Assembly: GCF_943373825.1 (NCBI RefSeq)
Contig: NZ_CALSBP010000002.1
Coordinates: 1,725,501-1,789,500, forward strand
DNA: 64,000 bases
Origin: Aquimarina spinulae
GTDB taxonomy: Bacteria > Bacteroidota > Bacteroidia > Flavobacteriales > Flavobacteriaceae
Reading direction: 5' to 3'
The notes beneath the pieces were generated by a model. That model worked only from the letters and a program-made list of their open reading frames with translations. It was not told the DNA's origin and did no database searches. The position numbers and the translations under genes are program-made. Positions 27,836 through 36,922 of this stretch are shown one piece after another (the first letter of the stretch is position 1; each line of letters opens with the position of its first letter).

Positions 27836-28240
27836 TTGAACATATCTCACATACGTAATAACTCAGATACTTTAGGAATTGTAGCAAGTAGCTTATGTTT
27901 GGCGCATTGCTTAATTACTCCTTTTCTTTTTATCGCTCATACTGGTTCGGTAATGTTACAAGATGTACATCCCGTTTGGTGGAAGTCTTTAGACATTATT
28001 TTTTTAGGATTTTCTTTTATAGCGATCAGTAGATCTGTTAAAACCACTACAAAACCCAAAATGAAATATGCTTTTTGGATAAGTTGGCTGCTGTTATTCG
28101 TTATTGTTATAAATGAAAAATTTTCCTTAATTTCTTTACCAGAAGCGCTCATTTTTGTAGCATCTCTATTATTAGTGGTTTTACATTTCTACAATCTAAA
28201 ATACTGTCAATGCAAACAAAAATGTTGTAAAACCAATTAG
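27836..28240 (+). CDS. MerC-domain membrane protein
   Basis: About four membrane helices with the MerC pattern near the N-terminus (SSLCLAHCLITPF) and Cys-rich C-terminus (YCQCKQKCC). The promoter's -7 box ends at 27815, so upstream TTG 27788 cannot be the start; TTG 27836, just before NISHIRNNSDTLGIV, is the best candidate and gives 134 residues. MerC was named for mercury uptake, but Bacteroidota copies beside folE and Zur-type genes probably act on zinc or similar metals. Followed by folE after 10 bases. Confidence 0.8.
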   Translation: MNISHIRNNSDTLGIVASSLCLAHCLITPFLFIAHTGSVMLQDVHPVWWKSLDIIFLGFSFIAISRSVKTTTKPKMKYAFWISWLLLFVIVINEKFSLISLPEALIFVASLLLVVLHFYNLKYCQCKQKCCKTN

Positions 28241-28250
28241 TACCAGTAAA

Positions 28251-28913
28251 ATGAATAGAAAGAAAATAGAATTGATAGGAGATGCACATATTTCTAATAC
28301 TATAGAAACTCCTTTACGAGAGGATGCTTTTGAAAAATCTGATAATGAAAAAATCAAAAACATTCAACATCACTTCTCTGAAATAATGAAAGAGTTGGGG
28401 CTCGATTTAACAGATGATAGTCTTTCGGGAACTCCGTACAGAGTAGCCAAGATGTATGTAAAAGAGCTTTTTTATGGTTTAAGTCCTAAAAACCGTCCAA
28501 AAATTTCAACTTTTGATAATAAGTACGGGTATCAAAAAATGTTGGTAGAGCATAATATTACTATTGATTCTGCCTGCGAGCATCATTTTTTACCAATAAT
28601 TGGTACTGCGCATGTAGGATATATTCCAAAAAATAAGGTAGTAGGATTGTCAAAAATTAACAGGTTAGTCGATTATTATTCACATCGGCCTCAAGTACAA
28701 GAAAGATTATGTCTGCAAATCCTAAAAGACTTACAACAAACTTTAGAAACCAAAGATGTTATTGTTGTAGTAAATGCTAAACACTTATGTGTTTCTTCCA
28801 GAGGAATTAAAGATAAAAGTAGTTTTACCACTACGATTGAGTATGGAGGGCAATTTATAGAACCTTCTCTACGAAATGAGTTTTTTGGGATTATTAAAAA
28901 AAACAATGAGTAA
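28251..28913 (+). CDS. folE: GTP cyclohydrolase I (FolE type)
   Basis: A 220-residue GTP cyclohydrolase I converting GTP to 7,8-dihydroneopterin triphosphate, the first step of tetrahydrofolate or pterin synthesis. Zinc ligands are present: Cys and His in CEHH and Cys in HLCVSSRG; DSACEHHFLP and GLSKINRLV are family signatures. Its position behind merC and a Zur-like operator suggests a second copy expressed when zinc is low, although this one keeps the zinc site. Confidence 0.9.
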   Translation: MNRKKIELIGDAHISNTIETPLREDAFEKSDNEKIKNIQHHFSEIMKELGLDLTDDSLSGTPYRVAKMYVKELFYGLSPKNRPKISTFDNKYGYQKMLVEHNITIDSACEHHFLPIIGTAHVGYIPKNKVVGLSKINRLVDYYSHRPQVQERLCLQILKDLQQTLETKDVIVVVNAKHLCVSSRGIKDKSSFTTTIEYGGQFIEPSLRNEFFGIIKKNNE

Positions 28914-28944
28914 TCTATTTCTTTGGTTCATACATCCTTCGATT

Positions 28945-29376
28945 TCAAGCGTTCCCTATAACACCGTGAAATAGCAGTATAGAATTTTTTGGATGTACTA
29001 TTATAGGATACTTGTATTTAGATCTCTCGAGTACTCTGCTTAAAATATTCTCAATAAAAAAAGCCTCAGCTGTAGTTCCTGACTCATTAGATTCTACATT
29101 TACTCGATAAATGTTTATTGCATTCAAAAGGTTTCCAAACCGAGGTTCATTTTCTAAAGCATTGACTATATCCGAGCAATTTGTATTAAAACTTCCATAT
29201 TCTATATCCCTATAATCCTCTGCGAGTAGCATTATATTTAGTCGCTTTGAGGCAGTTCTATTGATTTTAGAATCCCATTTTGACATAGGCAATTGATATT
29301 TCAAATCTATTGCGCATAAGGGTGAAAGTAAACAGGTGTTTTCCCCTTTTTGAATAGAGTTTAACCTATATTTCAA
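28945..29376 (-). pseudogene. Fragment of M64 (IgA peptidase-like) family protein
   Basis: The 143 residues align in pattern with the first half of M64 peptidases: an LNIMLLAEDYRD start, an NLLNAINIYRVNVESNESG stretch and a later PIIVHPKNS strand. The zinc motif HEFGH and the rest of the catalytic domain are missing, so this is likely a truncated remnant, or a small protein derived from one. There is no signal peptide. Identification rests on pattern memory and is moderate. Confidence 0.5.
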
Positions 29377-29478
29377 AATAGGATTTTAACTATCTAGAAG
29401 GAGGTGCTTCGTTTTCGAAAGAATAAAATAAATTCCACAGATTTTGATTATTTATAGTGAGATATGTTTAAACTTCTC

Positions 29479-29847
29479 TCAATTCTTAGATCGTTTTTTA
29501 ATGACTTTTTCAACTTCTTGTAGGATGTTTTTAGTAGAAATAATACTAGAAGAAGCTTTAATGTACCTAGTAATCTGAATATTTTTATCAGATATCAGTA
29601 TAAACTCGGTTGTTAACTCTTTTTTTGAAACTATTTTGATAATATCCAGTGCATTAAGATATGATAATTCATGGTTAAGAATGACAATATCTGGTTTTTT
29701 TGTAAGAATATGTCGTAAAGCTTTTATTCCAGAATTTGATATTTTTTTTGTTCGATAAAGTTTTTTTTGTAAAAGATCGTCTATCCCTTTAATCTCTGAA
29801 GGGTTTTGATGTACAATTAATATAGATATAGGGGTAAGAGAACTCAT
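29479..29847 (-). CDS. Pseudo-receiver protein lacking the phosphoacceptor Asp
   Basis: A stand-alone CheY-like domain of 122 residues. Aligned with the adjacent NarL-type regulator, the phosphoacceptor Asp58 is Asn58 (VILNHEL), and the acidic pair DD13-14 is absent (VHQNP). It therefore cannot be phosphorylated in the normal way and is probably a protein-protein switch or antagonist. Its own promoter carries the 18-base site shared with the curlin and astacin genes, so it is likely co-regulated with them rather than with the kinase operon. Confidence 0.75.
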   Translation of the reverse strand: MSSLTPISILIVHQNPSEIKGIDDLLQKKLYRTKKISNSGIKALRHILTKKPDIVILNHELSYLNALDIIKIVSKKELTTEFILISDKNIQITRYIKASSSIISTKNILQEVEKVIKKRSKN

Positions 29848-29855
29848 TTTTGCAG

Positions 29856-29924
29856 CAAAGATATTTTCTCTTATGTGTAGAAAAAATACGAGTTAGTACT
29901 TAAAATTTAAGTACTAGTACGTAT
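29856..29924 (-). promoter_or_regulatory. Promoter and regulon site of the pseudo-receiver gene
   Basis: TATCTTTG on the minus strand (29856-29863) is the -7 box. The site TTAAGTACTAGTACGTAT (plus-strand reading, 29907-29924) starts exactly 44 bases beyond the end of the -7 box, as at 34423-34491 and 35991-36059. No TTG is found at the usual -33 spacing, consistent with activator dependence. Confidence 0.65.
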
Positions 29925-29929
29925 AAAAA

Positions 29930-30580
29930 TTATAGTTCAAGAATGATATTTTTATGATTTAGCGTCCATTTTGTTAATGAGTTGGTTTCTCCTTCTAAGT
30001 CTAGTTTAGAAATAATATTACTACGATGTTTTTCTATTGTTCTTTTAGAAACACATAATGATTCTGCAATTTCCAAGGTTGAAATTTGTTGAGCAATGAG
30101 TTTCAAAATAACGGTTTCAGAAGGGGTTAAAAACTGAAACTTTTTCAATTCATCGCTAGCATTTTTAAGAAATGAAGTGTCAAAGGATTTACTAAAATAG
30201 ATTTCTCCATTAATTACTGTGTTGATGCATTTTTCAATCTCAAAAAAAGAGTCTTCTTTAAGCAAATACCCATATATACCCAGTGTTTTGGCTTGCGTAA
30301 TATATTCAGTTTCTTTATGAAAAGAAAGTACTATAAATTTGGTAGGAACTTCTTTTTCTTTTGCGGTCTTGACAACCTCAAAACCATTAAGTAAAGGCAT
30401 GTCTATATCTAATAATGCAATGTCTGGTTTTTGGATCAAGATTAATTCTAAAGCCTGCATCCCGTTACTTGCTTGACCAATCACCCTGTACTCGTTCGCG
30501 ACTAATTCATCATAAAGCCCTTTTAGTAACATAGGGTGATCATCTGCAACAACAATTGAAATATCTTTTTTGTGTATCAT
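29930..30580 (-). CDS. NarL/LuxR-family response regulator
   Basis: Receiver domain (1-125) with DD13-14, phosphoacceptor Asp58 (LLDIDMP) and a Lys in LLKED, then a LuxR-type helix-turn-helix at about 150-212 (TPSETVILKLIAQQ, SKRTIEKHRSNI). It overlaps the kinase gene by four bases (ATGA), so the pair is cognate. It is the best candidate for the protein that binds the 18-base site upstream of the curlin, astacin and pseudo-receiver genes. Confidence 0.92.
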   Translation of the reverse strand: MIHKKDISIVVADDHPMLLKGLYDELVANEYRVIGQASNGMQALELILIQKPDIALLDIDMPLLNGFEVVKTAKEKEVPTKFIVLSFHKETEYITQAKTLGIYGYLLKEDSFFEIEKCINTVINGEIYFSKSFDTSFLKNASDELKKFQFLTPSETVILKLIAQQISTLEIAESLCVSKRTIEKHRSNIISKLDLEGETNSLTKWTLNHKNIILEL

Positions 30581-32604
30581 GAGTATTTAGGTATAGTGAG
30601 TTGTAAGATTGTTCCTTTGTTTGGTGCGCTCTCGATCTTTAATGAAGAATGTATGATCTTAGCTCGTTCCATAAGAGTTTTCATACCAAGACTTGTTGAC
30701 TGCCTAATCTTTTCTAAAAATTCAAAGCCTTTACCATTATCCTTTACAATGGCTTTTATAGTAGTTGCATTCTTTTCTATGATTACAGAGGCGGCTTTTG
30801 CTTCAGCATGTTTTAGCATATTATTTAATGCTTCCTGTATAATTCTATATAGATGAATGGATGTTTCTTTGGTTACTTCCTGGTCTATATTATCAATATC
30901 ATGAGTAAAGAAAATATCTGTATTTACATCCATTTCATTAACTAAGGATTCTATAGCAGCAGTAATCCCTAATTTTTCGATGCTGGCAGGGTGTAGTCCT
31001 CTGGATATTGTTCTTAATTCCTCCAGCGTGTTTCCTGCTAGGCTTTCTATAACAGGGTCATCTAATGATTTTGTTTTTCTATTAAGTAACATGAGTTTTT
31101 GTCCCACACTATCATGCAATTCACGAGCTAATCGAACACGTTCTTCTTCCTGCCCTTTGATCAGATTCCTTGAAAATTGAGTTTGAAGCTTTTGTTTTTT
31201 TCGCGCAAAACTCCTAGAACGTAGTAAATATAAAATAGCAAATAAGGCAAACAGTCCTGTTCCTCCAAATAGAATCCATTGTGTTTTTATTTCGTTTTTG
31301 GTATCCAATAAGGTTATTTCAGAATTCTGAGCCTTAATTTTGGCATCTCTTTTTTCGGTTTCGTATAGCGTTTGATAATAGGCGAGGGCTTTGGTTTTTT
31401 GAACTGTTTCAATAGAATCTTTTATTTTTGAGAACTTTTTGTAATGTTCGTAAGCTTTGATATTATTACCCATAGCTTCATAGGTAGTATATAAAAAATT
31501 ATGTGCATCATAAATATTTTCAAAATGCTTAGAAGATTTGTGTTTTTCCAGATATTTTATACCTGATTCTAAAGCTAAAGGATAATCTCTCTGAGCATAA
31601 TAAAAGCTTGCTATAGCTTCGAGATACATTCCTTCAAAAACACCAGTAGTATTACGGTTGATGTTTTTTTGAATTTCCTTATGAATCATTTTCGCTTTAC
31701 TTAGATCGTTCATCCGAGAATATGCTTTTAATAAGGAGTTTAAAAGCCTAGGCTCATAAAGGTCAATTAGTTCTGTCGACTCCCTTGTATATTTCAAAGC
31801 CTTTTTTAAGTTGCTAATTTGCTTCTTAAAATTTTTTGTTTTTCGATTATCTATAGATGCATTATACAAGGCTGATAACAATGCCGGATAGTACTTAATC
31901 TTCTCAGTTAAAGCTATTACATCATTACGTTCTATTTCAGCTTCTTTAAAAAAACCATTCTGACTGTATAAATTAGCACGAGAATTTCTGGTTAGAATCA
32001 ATCGAGTCGTGTCGTTTATTTGTCGGTATATTTTTTCGGCTTCTTCAAGAAGTAATGAAGCTTTTACAAAATCCCCTTTATCAGAATAGGCATCTGCTTG
32101 ATATTCTTTTGCAGAGCCAAGTAACATAGAATCTTTAGATTTTATTGCATGACTTTCAGCGATTTTATATAAATCAATAGCTTTTTCCAGTTTTCCTGTA
32201 AAGTAATGACTATCTGCACCATTGATGTAGAGCTCTGCTAATATCCCTTCATGTTTTATATGAATATCTTTATTGATGAAGTCTTCAAAAAAATTTAATG
32301 CTTCTTCAGGTTTTCCCAACCTGTTACTTAAATAAAAAATAAGATGAGAAGTATGACGAGTTGCAATGGTAATAGAATCTAATTCAAAAGCATACTCAAT
32401 AGTATACCTTACAATAGAGTCATAATTAAATTCTTTTTTATTCCTGATGAATAACGATAAGCTATCCATCCATTTTAATTTCTCCCCTTTGTCAGACTGA
32501 TTAACTTTGTGTTTCAGCTTATTAACTAAAACCTCTGTATTAGTTTCCTGACCAAGAATTGAAATACTAAAGATGAAGATAAAAATAGGAGTTAAGAGTT
32601 TCAT
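30577..32604 (-). CDS. TPR-containing NarX-type sensor histidine kinase
   Basis: A signal-peptide-like start, tetratricopeptide repeats over about 90-420, one membrane helix near 445-465, a HisKA_3 dimerisation domain with His497 (ELHDSVGQK) and a HATPase domain with NNMLKHAEA and DNGKGFEF. It should phosphorylate the NarL-type regulator encoded immediately downstream. Such TPR kinases are common in Flavobacteriaceae and sense unknown signals. Confidence 0.9.
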   Translation of the reverse strand: MKLLTPIFIFIFSISILGQETNTEVLVNKLKHKVNQSDKGEKLKWMDSLSLFIRNKKEFNYDSIVRYTIEYAFELDSITIATRHTSHLIFYLSNRLGKPEEALNFFEDFINKDIHIKHEGILAELYINGADSHYFTGKLEKAIDLYKIAESHAIKSKDSMLLGSAKEYQADAYSDKGDFVKASLLLEEAEKIYRQINDTTRLILTRNSRANLYSQNGFFKEAEIERNDVIALTEKIKYYPALLSALYNASIDNRKTKNFKKQISNLKKALKYTRESTELIDLYEPRLLNSLLKAYSRMNDLSKAKMIHKEIQKNINRNTTGVFEGMYLEAIASFYYAQRDYPLALESGIKYLEKHKSSKHFENIYDAHNFLYTTYEAMGNNIKAYEHYKKFSKIKDSIETVQKTKALAYYQTLYETEKRDAKIKAQNSEITLLDTKNEIKTQWILFGGTGLFALFAILYLLRSRSFARKKQKLQTQFSRNLIKGQEEERVRLARELHDSVGQKLMLLNRKTKSLDDPVIESLAGNTLEELRTISRGLHPASIEKLGITAAIESLVNEMDVNTDIFFTHDIDNIDQEVTKETSIHLYRIIQEALNNMLKHAEAKAASVIIEKNATTIKAIVKDNGKGFEFLEKIRQSTSLGMKTLMERAKIIHSSLKIESAPNKGTILQLTIPKYS

Positions 32605-32711
32605 TTTTAAATCAATTGGCCCTTAAAGATACCAATTATTTACACTTTAATGAATATGTAAAACTACTTAAATTTAGTATGTTTTAGGTAGGTTATTATC
32701 GATGAGATAAC

Positions 32712-32748
32712 AAAAAAACACCCTTTTTCAATATTATCAAAGGGTGTT
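32712..32748 (-). terminator. Terminator of the curlin-repeat gene
   Basis: On the minus strand ACACCCTTT pairs with AAAGGGTGT, followed by seven T residues. It lies about 90 bases beyond the stop codon at 32840. Confidence 0.8.
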
Positions 32749-32839
32749 GGCAATTCTTAATAAAAAAATAAATGTTGATTCTTTGACCTAGAACTTATAA
32801 CCTCATTCATTTACTCCATGACGTCCTCATAGGGTGGTA

Positions 32840-34381
32840 TTAGTTATTGATCTGACTAACTGTAGCAACATTTCCTATTCCATTTTGCAGTACTGTACTC
32901 ATATGGGACATTCCTTCTTGTGTGACCATTGTCGAGTTGGTATCGCCTATTTGTGCTGTATTAGCAATATTAAGGGTGCCGGTTTGAAGAATGCTACCCA
33001 TATTATCATTTCCTGTTTGCAGAGAAATAGCAGAATTCTCATCTCCAGTCTGATTAATAATACTAGAGCTATCACTGCCTTGGTTCTGTGTACTTTGAGC
33101 AATGTTTAAATTTCCTAGTTGACTAATCTGGCTACTATGCATATCTCCGCTTTGAGAAGAAGTAGAGGTATTATCATCTCCTATTTGTGATGTATTAGCC
33201 ATATTCAGGCTACCAGTTTGAAACATACTACCAATATTGTTGTTTCCAGTCTGTAGAGAAACGGCAGCATTCTGATCACCTGTCTGAGTAATAGTACTTG
33301 TATTGCTATTACCTCCATTTTGAGTACTTTCAGCAGTATTTAAATTTCCTAATTGGATGATCTCACTACTATGCGTATCCCCGTTTTGTCTGGAAGTTGA
33401 AGTATTCTCATTTCCTTCTTGGTTGATAAGGCTGATATGATCGCTGTCATTTTGAGTATCTGTTGCGGTATTTAAATTCCCTAACTGAGCTATAGTACTG
33501 CTATTTCTTTGCCCTTTTTGGTTAGAAGTTGCAGTATTATCATCTCCGGTTTGAGTCTGGGATACGATATTATTAATACCTCTAAATGTATTATTCCCTT
33601 CCTGATTTGATGAAGCAGTATTGCGATTTCCTTCCTGAACTTGAGTGGTAAGATTATTATCTCCAAAAAAATTCACGTTTTGAACGGCTCTGGCATTATT
33701 GCCATCACCAGTCTGGCTTTGTAAGATCTGATTATCCCTTTCTTCTTGATTGGCAAACGCTGTATTGTCGTTCCCTAATTGTGTTTGACTGACCATTCCT
33801 CTCGTTGAGTTAAACGAATTACTTCCTTGAAGTGATGTGGCAGAATTGCTATTCCCTTCTTGTATAAGCGTGGTCACATTATCATTACCAAACTGTCTTG
33901 CACTACCAAAATTATGATCACCAATCCCTGTCTGCGTTACCTGATTTCTATTCCCGTTCTGTTGCGAGGTTACCGTATTGAAACTACCCTCCTGGGATTG
34001 AGTAGTACTATTATTTCCTCCGGATCGGGACAAGTTTTGAGTAAGAGAGGCATTATTACTATCTCCTATTTGAGTCTGAAAAGCCTGGTTATTTTCTCGT
34101 TCCTGTTCTACAGAAACGATGTTCTCATTTCCGGTTTGCACTTGTTGAATCAATCCTTCGGTAGCTACAGATAGTGTACCATCGGTTAGCACGCTGCCTT
34201 GTTGAGTAGTTGCCTGGTTAAGGTTACCTACTTGCTGGATGGTCACAGCATTAGAAGATCCGATCTGATTTACAGTGGTTGTGTTTTCATCTCCGGTAGA
34301 GTTGATACTAGATGTGTTTGATTGCGCCCTTAGCAGTGTTACACTTAATACAGCCGCCAAACTTAAAATTACATTTTTCAT
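32840..34381 (-). CDS. Curlin-repeat (CsgA/B-like) amyloid-type surface protein, 513 aa
   Basis: After a signal peptide (MKNVILSLAAVLSVTLLRA) the whole protein is built from Asn/Gln/Thr/Ser-rich repeats of about 22 residues carrying the curlin pattern Q-x-G-x-x-N, such as VNQIGSSN, IQQVGNLN, SQTQTGDDN and ITQTGDQN. Around 20 units are present, far more than in E. coli CsgA. It should be secreted and assemble into amyloid fibres or a matrix. No csgE, csgF or csgG is seen in the window. Transcribed alone, with promoter at 34423 and terminator at 32712. Confidence 0.9.
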   Translation of the reverse strand: MKNVILSLAAVLSVTLLRAQSNTSSINSTGDENTTTVNQIGSSNAVTIQQVGNLNQATTQQGSVLTDGTLSVATEGLIQQVQTGNENIVSVEQERENNQAFQTQIGDSNNASLTQNLSRSGGNNSTTQSQEGSFNTVTSQQNGNRNQVTQTGIGDHNFGSARQFGNDNVTTLIQEGNSNSATSLQGSNSFNSTRGMVSQTQLGNDNTAFANQEERDNQILQSQTGDGNNARAVQNVNFFGDNNLTTQVQEGNRNTASSNQEGNNTFRGINNIVSQTQTGDDNTATSNQKGQRNSSTIAQLGNLNTATDTQNDSDHISLINQEGNENTSTSRQNGDTHSSEIIQLGNLNTAESTQNGGNSNTSTITQTGDQNAAVSLQTGNNNIGSMFQTGSLNMANTSQIGDDNTSTSSQSGDMHSSQISQLGNLNIAQSTQNQGSDSSSIINQTGDENSAISLQTGNDNMGSILQTGTLNIANTAQIGDTNSTMVTQEGMSHMSTVLQNGIGNVATVSQINN

Positions 34382-34422
34382 TGTGTGAATATTTAGATTA
34401 TTTTATGGGTAATTACCTAAAA

Positions 34423-34491
34423 CAAAGGTATGTAGTCGGTGTATTTTATAAAATACGCATTAGTGCGTAAATACTTAGTAGTAGTACGTAT
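34423..34491 (-). promoter_or_regulatory. Promoter and regulon site of the curlin-repeat gene
   Basis: TACCTTTG on the minus strand (34423-34430) is the -7 box. CTTAGTAGTAGTACGTAT (plus reading, 34474-34491) begins 44 bases beyond its end. Between them lies a 16-base palindrome, GTATTTTATAAAATAC (34441-34456), which could be a second operator. No TTG at -33. Confidence 0.68.
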
Positions 34492-34570
34492 ACTATAGGT
34501 TTATAATATTAACTTACAGCAGGCTAACTCCTATAGATTCATACTTCAACCCGATTCGATGCGTGAGAAT

Positions 34571-34608
34571 AAAATAGTCTTTTTCAAGTGATTTTGAAAA
34601 AGACTATT
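34571..34608 (-). terminator. Terminator of the astacin gene
   Basis: ATAGTCTTTTTCAA pairs with TTGAAAAAGACTAT; on the minus strand a T-rich stretch follows. It lies about 70 bases past the stop at 34681. Confidence 0.7.
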
Positions 34609-34680
34609 GTGTATTCCCAATTTCCAAATTTATATAAGGTACTTTTTCTTTTTTTGGCTCATTTTAATTAACCACTGGTA

Positions 34681-35925
34681 TTACAATTTTTTATATACAA
34701 ATTTTTCCCAAGAACCTATTGATGAACGGTTGCAGGTCATGGATTTATTACCATTTTCAGAAGATAGGTATTTTCCGTTATTACCTTTTAAAGCAAATTG
34801 ATTTCCACTGGTTTTTTCGTATGTAAATATTTCCCATGATCCAACTCTGATCCTGTTACAAGTAACTGGTTTTTTACCATTTTCGCTACTGATAAATTTA
34901 CCATTATTGCCTTTAATAACTACTTTATTACCTCCTAAGGAATATATTCTAAATTTTTCCCAGGAACCAGCAGAAGAACGATTACAGTTTATAGCACCTT
35001 TGCCATTTTCTGAAGAAACGTATTTTCCATTATTACCTCGTAGTGAATATAGAGATATCTGCGTAGTTTCTGGGTACATTTTAGATACTCCTGCTATATC
35101 CCCTGTAGAGAGTCCGTTTCTTTGATAACTGTATGTGCTTCCATTTTTTTTGGTGATCGTTGGTTTGTTTTTGTTTTCTGCAAAAAAATATGCTCCATAC
35201 ATCATAATACTGCCAAAATCGAAATAGTTGGTATATTCATCACCTGCATATCCTCTTTCTATATATGTTTTAAAATTGTGTTCCTTGCCTTGTTGAATAT
35301 TATCTTCATGAATGGTGATGTATTTATCTCTATCCTTACGTGATTGTTCATGCCATAACCCTACAGCATGCCCTATTTCATGAATTACATTTCCTGTACT
35401 ACAATCGTCTCCTAGGTTAATAAACTGTTCCCCTCCTTGTTTTCCTACAGGTGAAGAGCAACCATTTGATTTTTTAAAACGTACATAATTGCTTTGATTG
35501 GTTCTTGGCACAAACCTAAAGTTGGTTCTATACTCCCAGTGGTTTATAGCATCTGATACTCTATGTTGACTAGGTAAATCTGAGTTAATTACATAATATA
35601 TAGTTCCATTTGGCCAAAATTTATTCGGATTACCTGTACTTTTACTATGGCTATTTAGATGATCTGGCGTAACTATAATATCGCCATCCACGATATATCT
35701 ATCTCCGATCTTTTCGGCAGTCATTGGGATGCCTCCTACAGTAATGGGTATCCATTCTCCTCGTACAGTTGGAGATGCCATTTCTGGTCTAGTTTCAAAA
35801 GAAGAATATTCAATATTGGTTATTTCTTTTTCAGAAGTTAAGTCTTCTTTTTCACAAGAAGTGAACATAAAAGTTAATAAAGCCATAAAGACTGCGATCT
35901 GTTTAATTTTAAGTTGATTTTTCAT
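34681..35925 (-). CDS. Astacin (M12A) metallopeptidase with fascin-like repeats
   Basis: Lipobox TSC (Cys24), a pro-region, then an astacin catalytic domain with the zinc motif HEIGHAVGLWHEQSR starting at His182 and a Met-turn (SIMMYG). From about 275 to the end are three repeats of some 46 residues, each with the pattern GNNGKY(V/F/L)SSENG and CNR...GSWE(K/I)F, as in fascin-like beta-trefoil domains. The enzyme should be a surface or secreted protease with a binding tail. The promoter shares the regulon site of the neighbouring curlin gene. Confidence 0.92.
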   Translation of the reverse strand: MKNQLKIKQIAVFMALLTFMFTSCEKEDLTSEKEITNIEYSSFETRPEMASPTVRGEWIPITVGGIPMTAEKIGDRYIVDGDIIVTPDHLNSHSKSTGNPNKFWPNGTIYYVINSDLPSQHRVSDAINHWEYRTNFRFVPRTNQSNYVRFKKSNGCSSPVGKQGGEQFINLGDDCSTGNVIHEIGHAVGLWHEQSRKDRDKYITIHEDNIQQGKEHNFKTYIERGYAGDEYTNYFDFGSIMMYGAYFFAENKNKPTITKKNGSTYSYQRNGLSTGDIAGVSKMYPETTQISLYSLRGNNGKYVSSENGKGAINCNRSSAGSWEKFRIYSLGGNKVVIKGNNGKFISSENGKKPVTCNRIRVGSWEIFTYEKTSGNQFALKGNNGKYLSSENGNKSMTCNRSSIGSWEKFVYKKL

Positions 35926-35990
35926 AATTAGTGAGTTTTAATTTTTAATACTACTTTGTATATATGAGTTCATAATATATTTGAACAGTT

Positions 35991-36059
35991 CAAAATTAGC
36001 AGGCATTTAAATTCTTCACAATACGAAGTACTACGGATATTTTAAGTAGCAGTACGTAT
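35991..36059 (-). promoter_or_regulatory. Promoter and regulon site of the astacin gene
   Basis: TAATTTTG on the minus strand (35991-35998) fits the -7 box; a TTG 20 bases upstream (36019-36021) is a weak -33 candidate. TTAAGTAGCAGTACGTAT (36042-36059) begins exactly 44 bases beyond the -7 box, as at the two other promoters; a related half-site (AGTACTACG) lies at 36027-36035. Confidence 0.65.
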
Positions 36060-36237
36060 GTTTTTAAGGTATTCCAATCGGTTTTAGGGATATAACTAAC
36101 AATTGTACTTGTGTAGAAAAGAGGAATTTTAATGGATGAAAATGTATTTAGAAATGATACAAAATTAAGATTCTCTTCGAGAGCTATTATATTTTCTACA
36201 CAGAAGACATACTATAGATTCATCGGGTGAACCTGGT

Positions 36238-36600
36238 ATGTCAATTATATTTCTTCTCAAAGATTATAACCTTAAATCTCATTACAACGAGTCTAATAAA
36301 TATTATAATCGACTCATGAACTACAATTGGCAACAACCAAATTGGACAAAATTGAGTTATGATCTACATGACGTAGAAGGTGCTCTTTGTGATTTTGTAG
36401 AAAAATCAGAATGCATCAGTGCTGTTCTAAAGGCTATACAAAAGCAAGAACACACCCAAACTCTTATCAATATTTTAGTTTCAGAGGCAATTAAAACTTC
36501 TGAAATAGAAGGAGAATATTTAAGCCGAAGAGATGTTGCTTCTTCCATTCGTAACAATTCAGGTTTTAATTGTTCATCCAGAATCTGTAAAGGATAAGAG
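36238..36600 (+). pseudogene. Truncated Fic/DUF4172 protein fragment
   Basis: The frame, probably really starting at ATG 36316 (MNYNWQQPNW), has the DUF4172 N-terminal pattern of Fic AMP-transferases: KLSYDL, then SEAIKTSEIEGEYLSRRDVASSIR. A frameshift near 36565 moves the continuing homology (VHPESVKDKRAKGMADL, another Fic-like stretch) into the next frame, and the catalytic HPFxxGNGR part is absent. A dead remnant. Confidence 0.65.
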
Positions 36601-36677
36601 AGCAAAAGGAATGGCCGATCTGATATAAAGCACCAAACAATTGAACGAAAAACCAATATCTAAGATCCAAGATACTA

Positions 36678-36834
36678 TTCGAACAATATCCAGACATTAA
36701 AAAAGCATATGAGTTAGTACAGGGGTTAAGAAATATATATTCACAATACAACTACTTCTATTCAAAGCGCTTATACCAAACTAGCACATTGGTATAAGGA
36801 TGTAGAGCACAATTCAGAGGAGTCAAAAATGTAG
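36678..36834 (+). pseudogene. Transposase remnant, ISL3-like
   Basis: Two overlapping frames give FEQYPDIKKAYELVQGLRNI followed by IQSAYTKLAHWYKDVE, which resembles the middle of ISL3-family DDE transposases. A frame change and stops show that it is broken. Neither end of an insertion sequence is recognisable. Confidence 0.55.
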
Positions 36835-36922
36835 AATTCTTTCTATTTAGATGAACCAGAATATTTGCATAAACACAACAATTGGTCTTGGTTCTGTTTT
36901 AGGTATGTTTTAAGAAAAGAAT

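Noticed and set aside
28251..28913. Zinc-independent FolE2-type enzyme
   Set aside because: The gene has the Cys/His zinc ligands and length of FolE type I, so it is not the zinc-free form despite its context.
32840..34381. Regular repeats considered as a CRISPR-like or satellite array
   Set aside because: They are coding repeats of a curlin protein, vary in sequence and keep one long open frame; no spacer structure.
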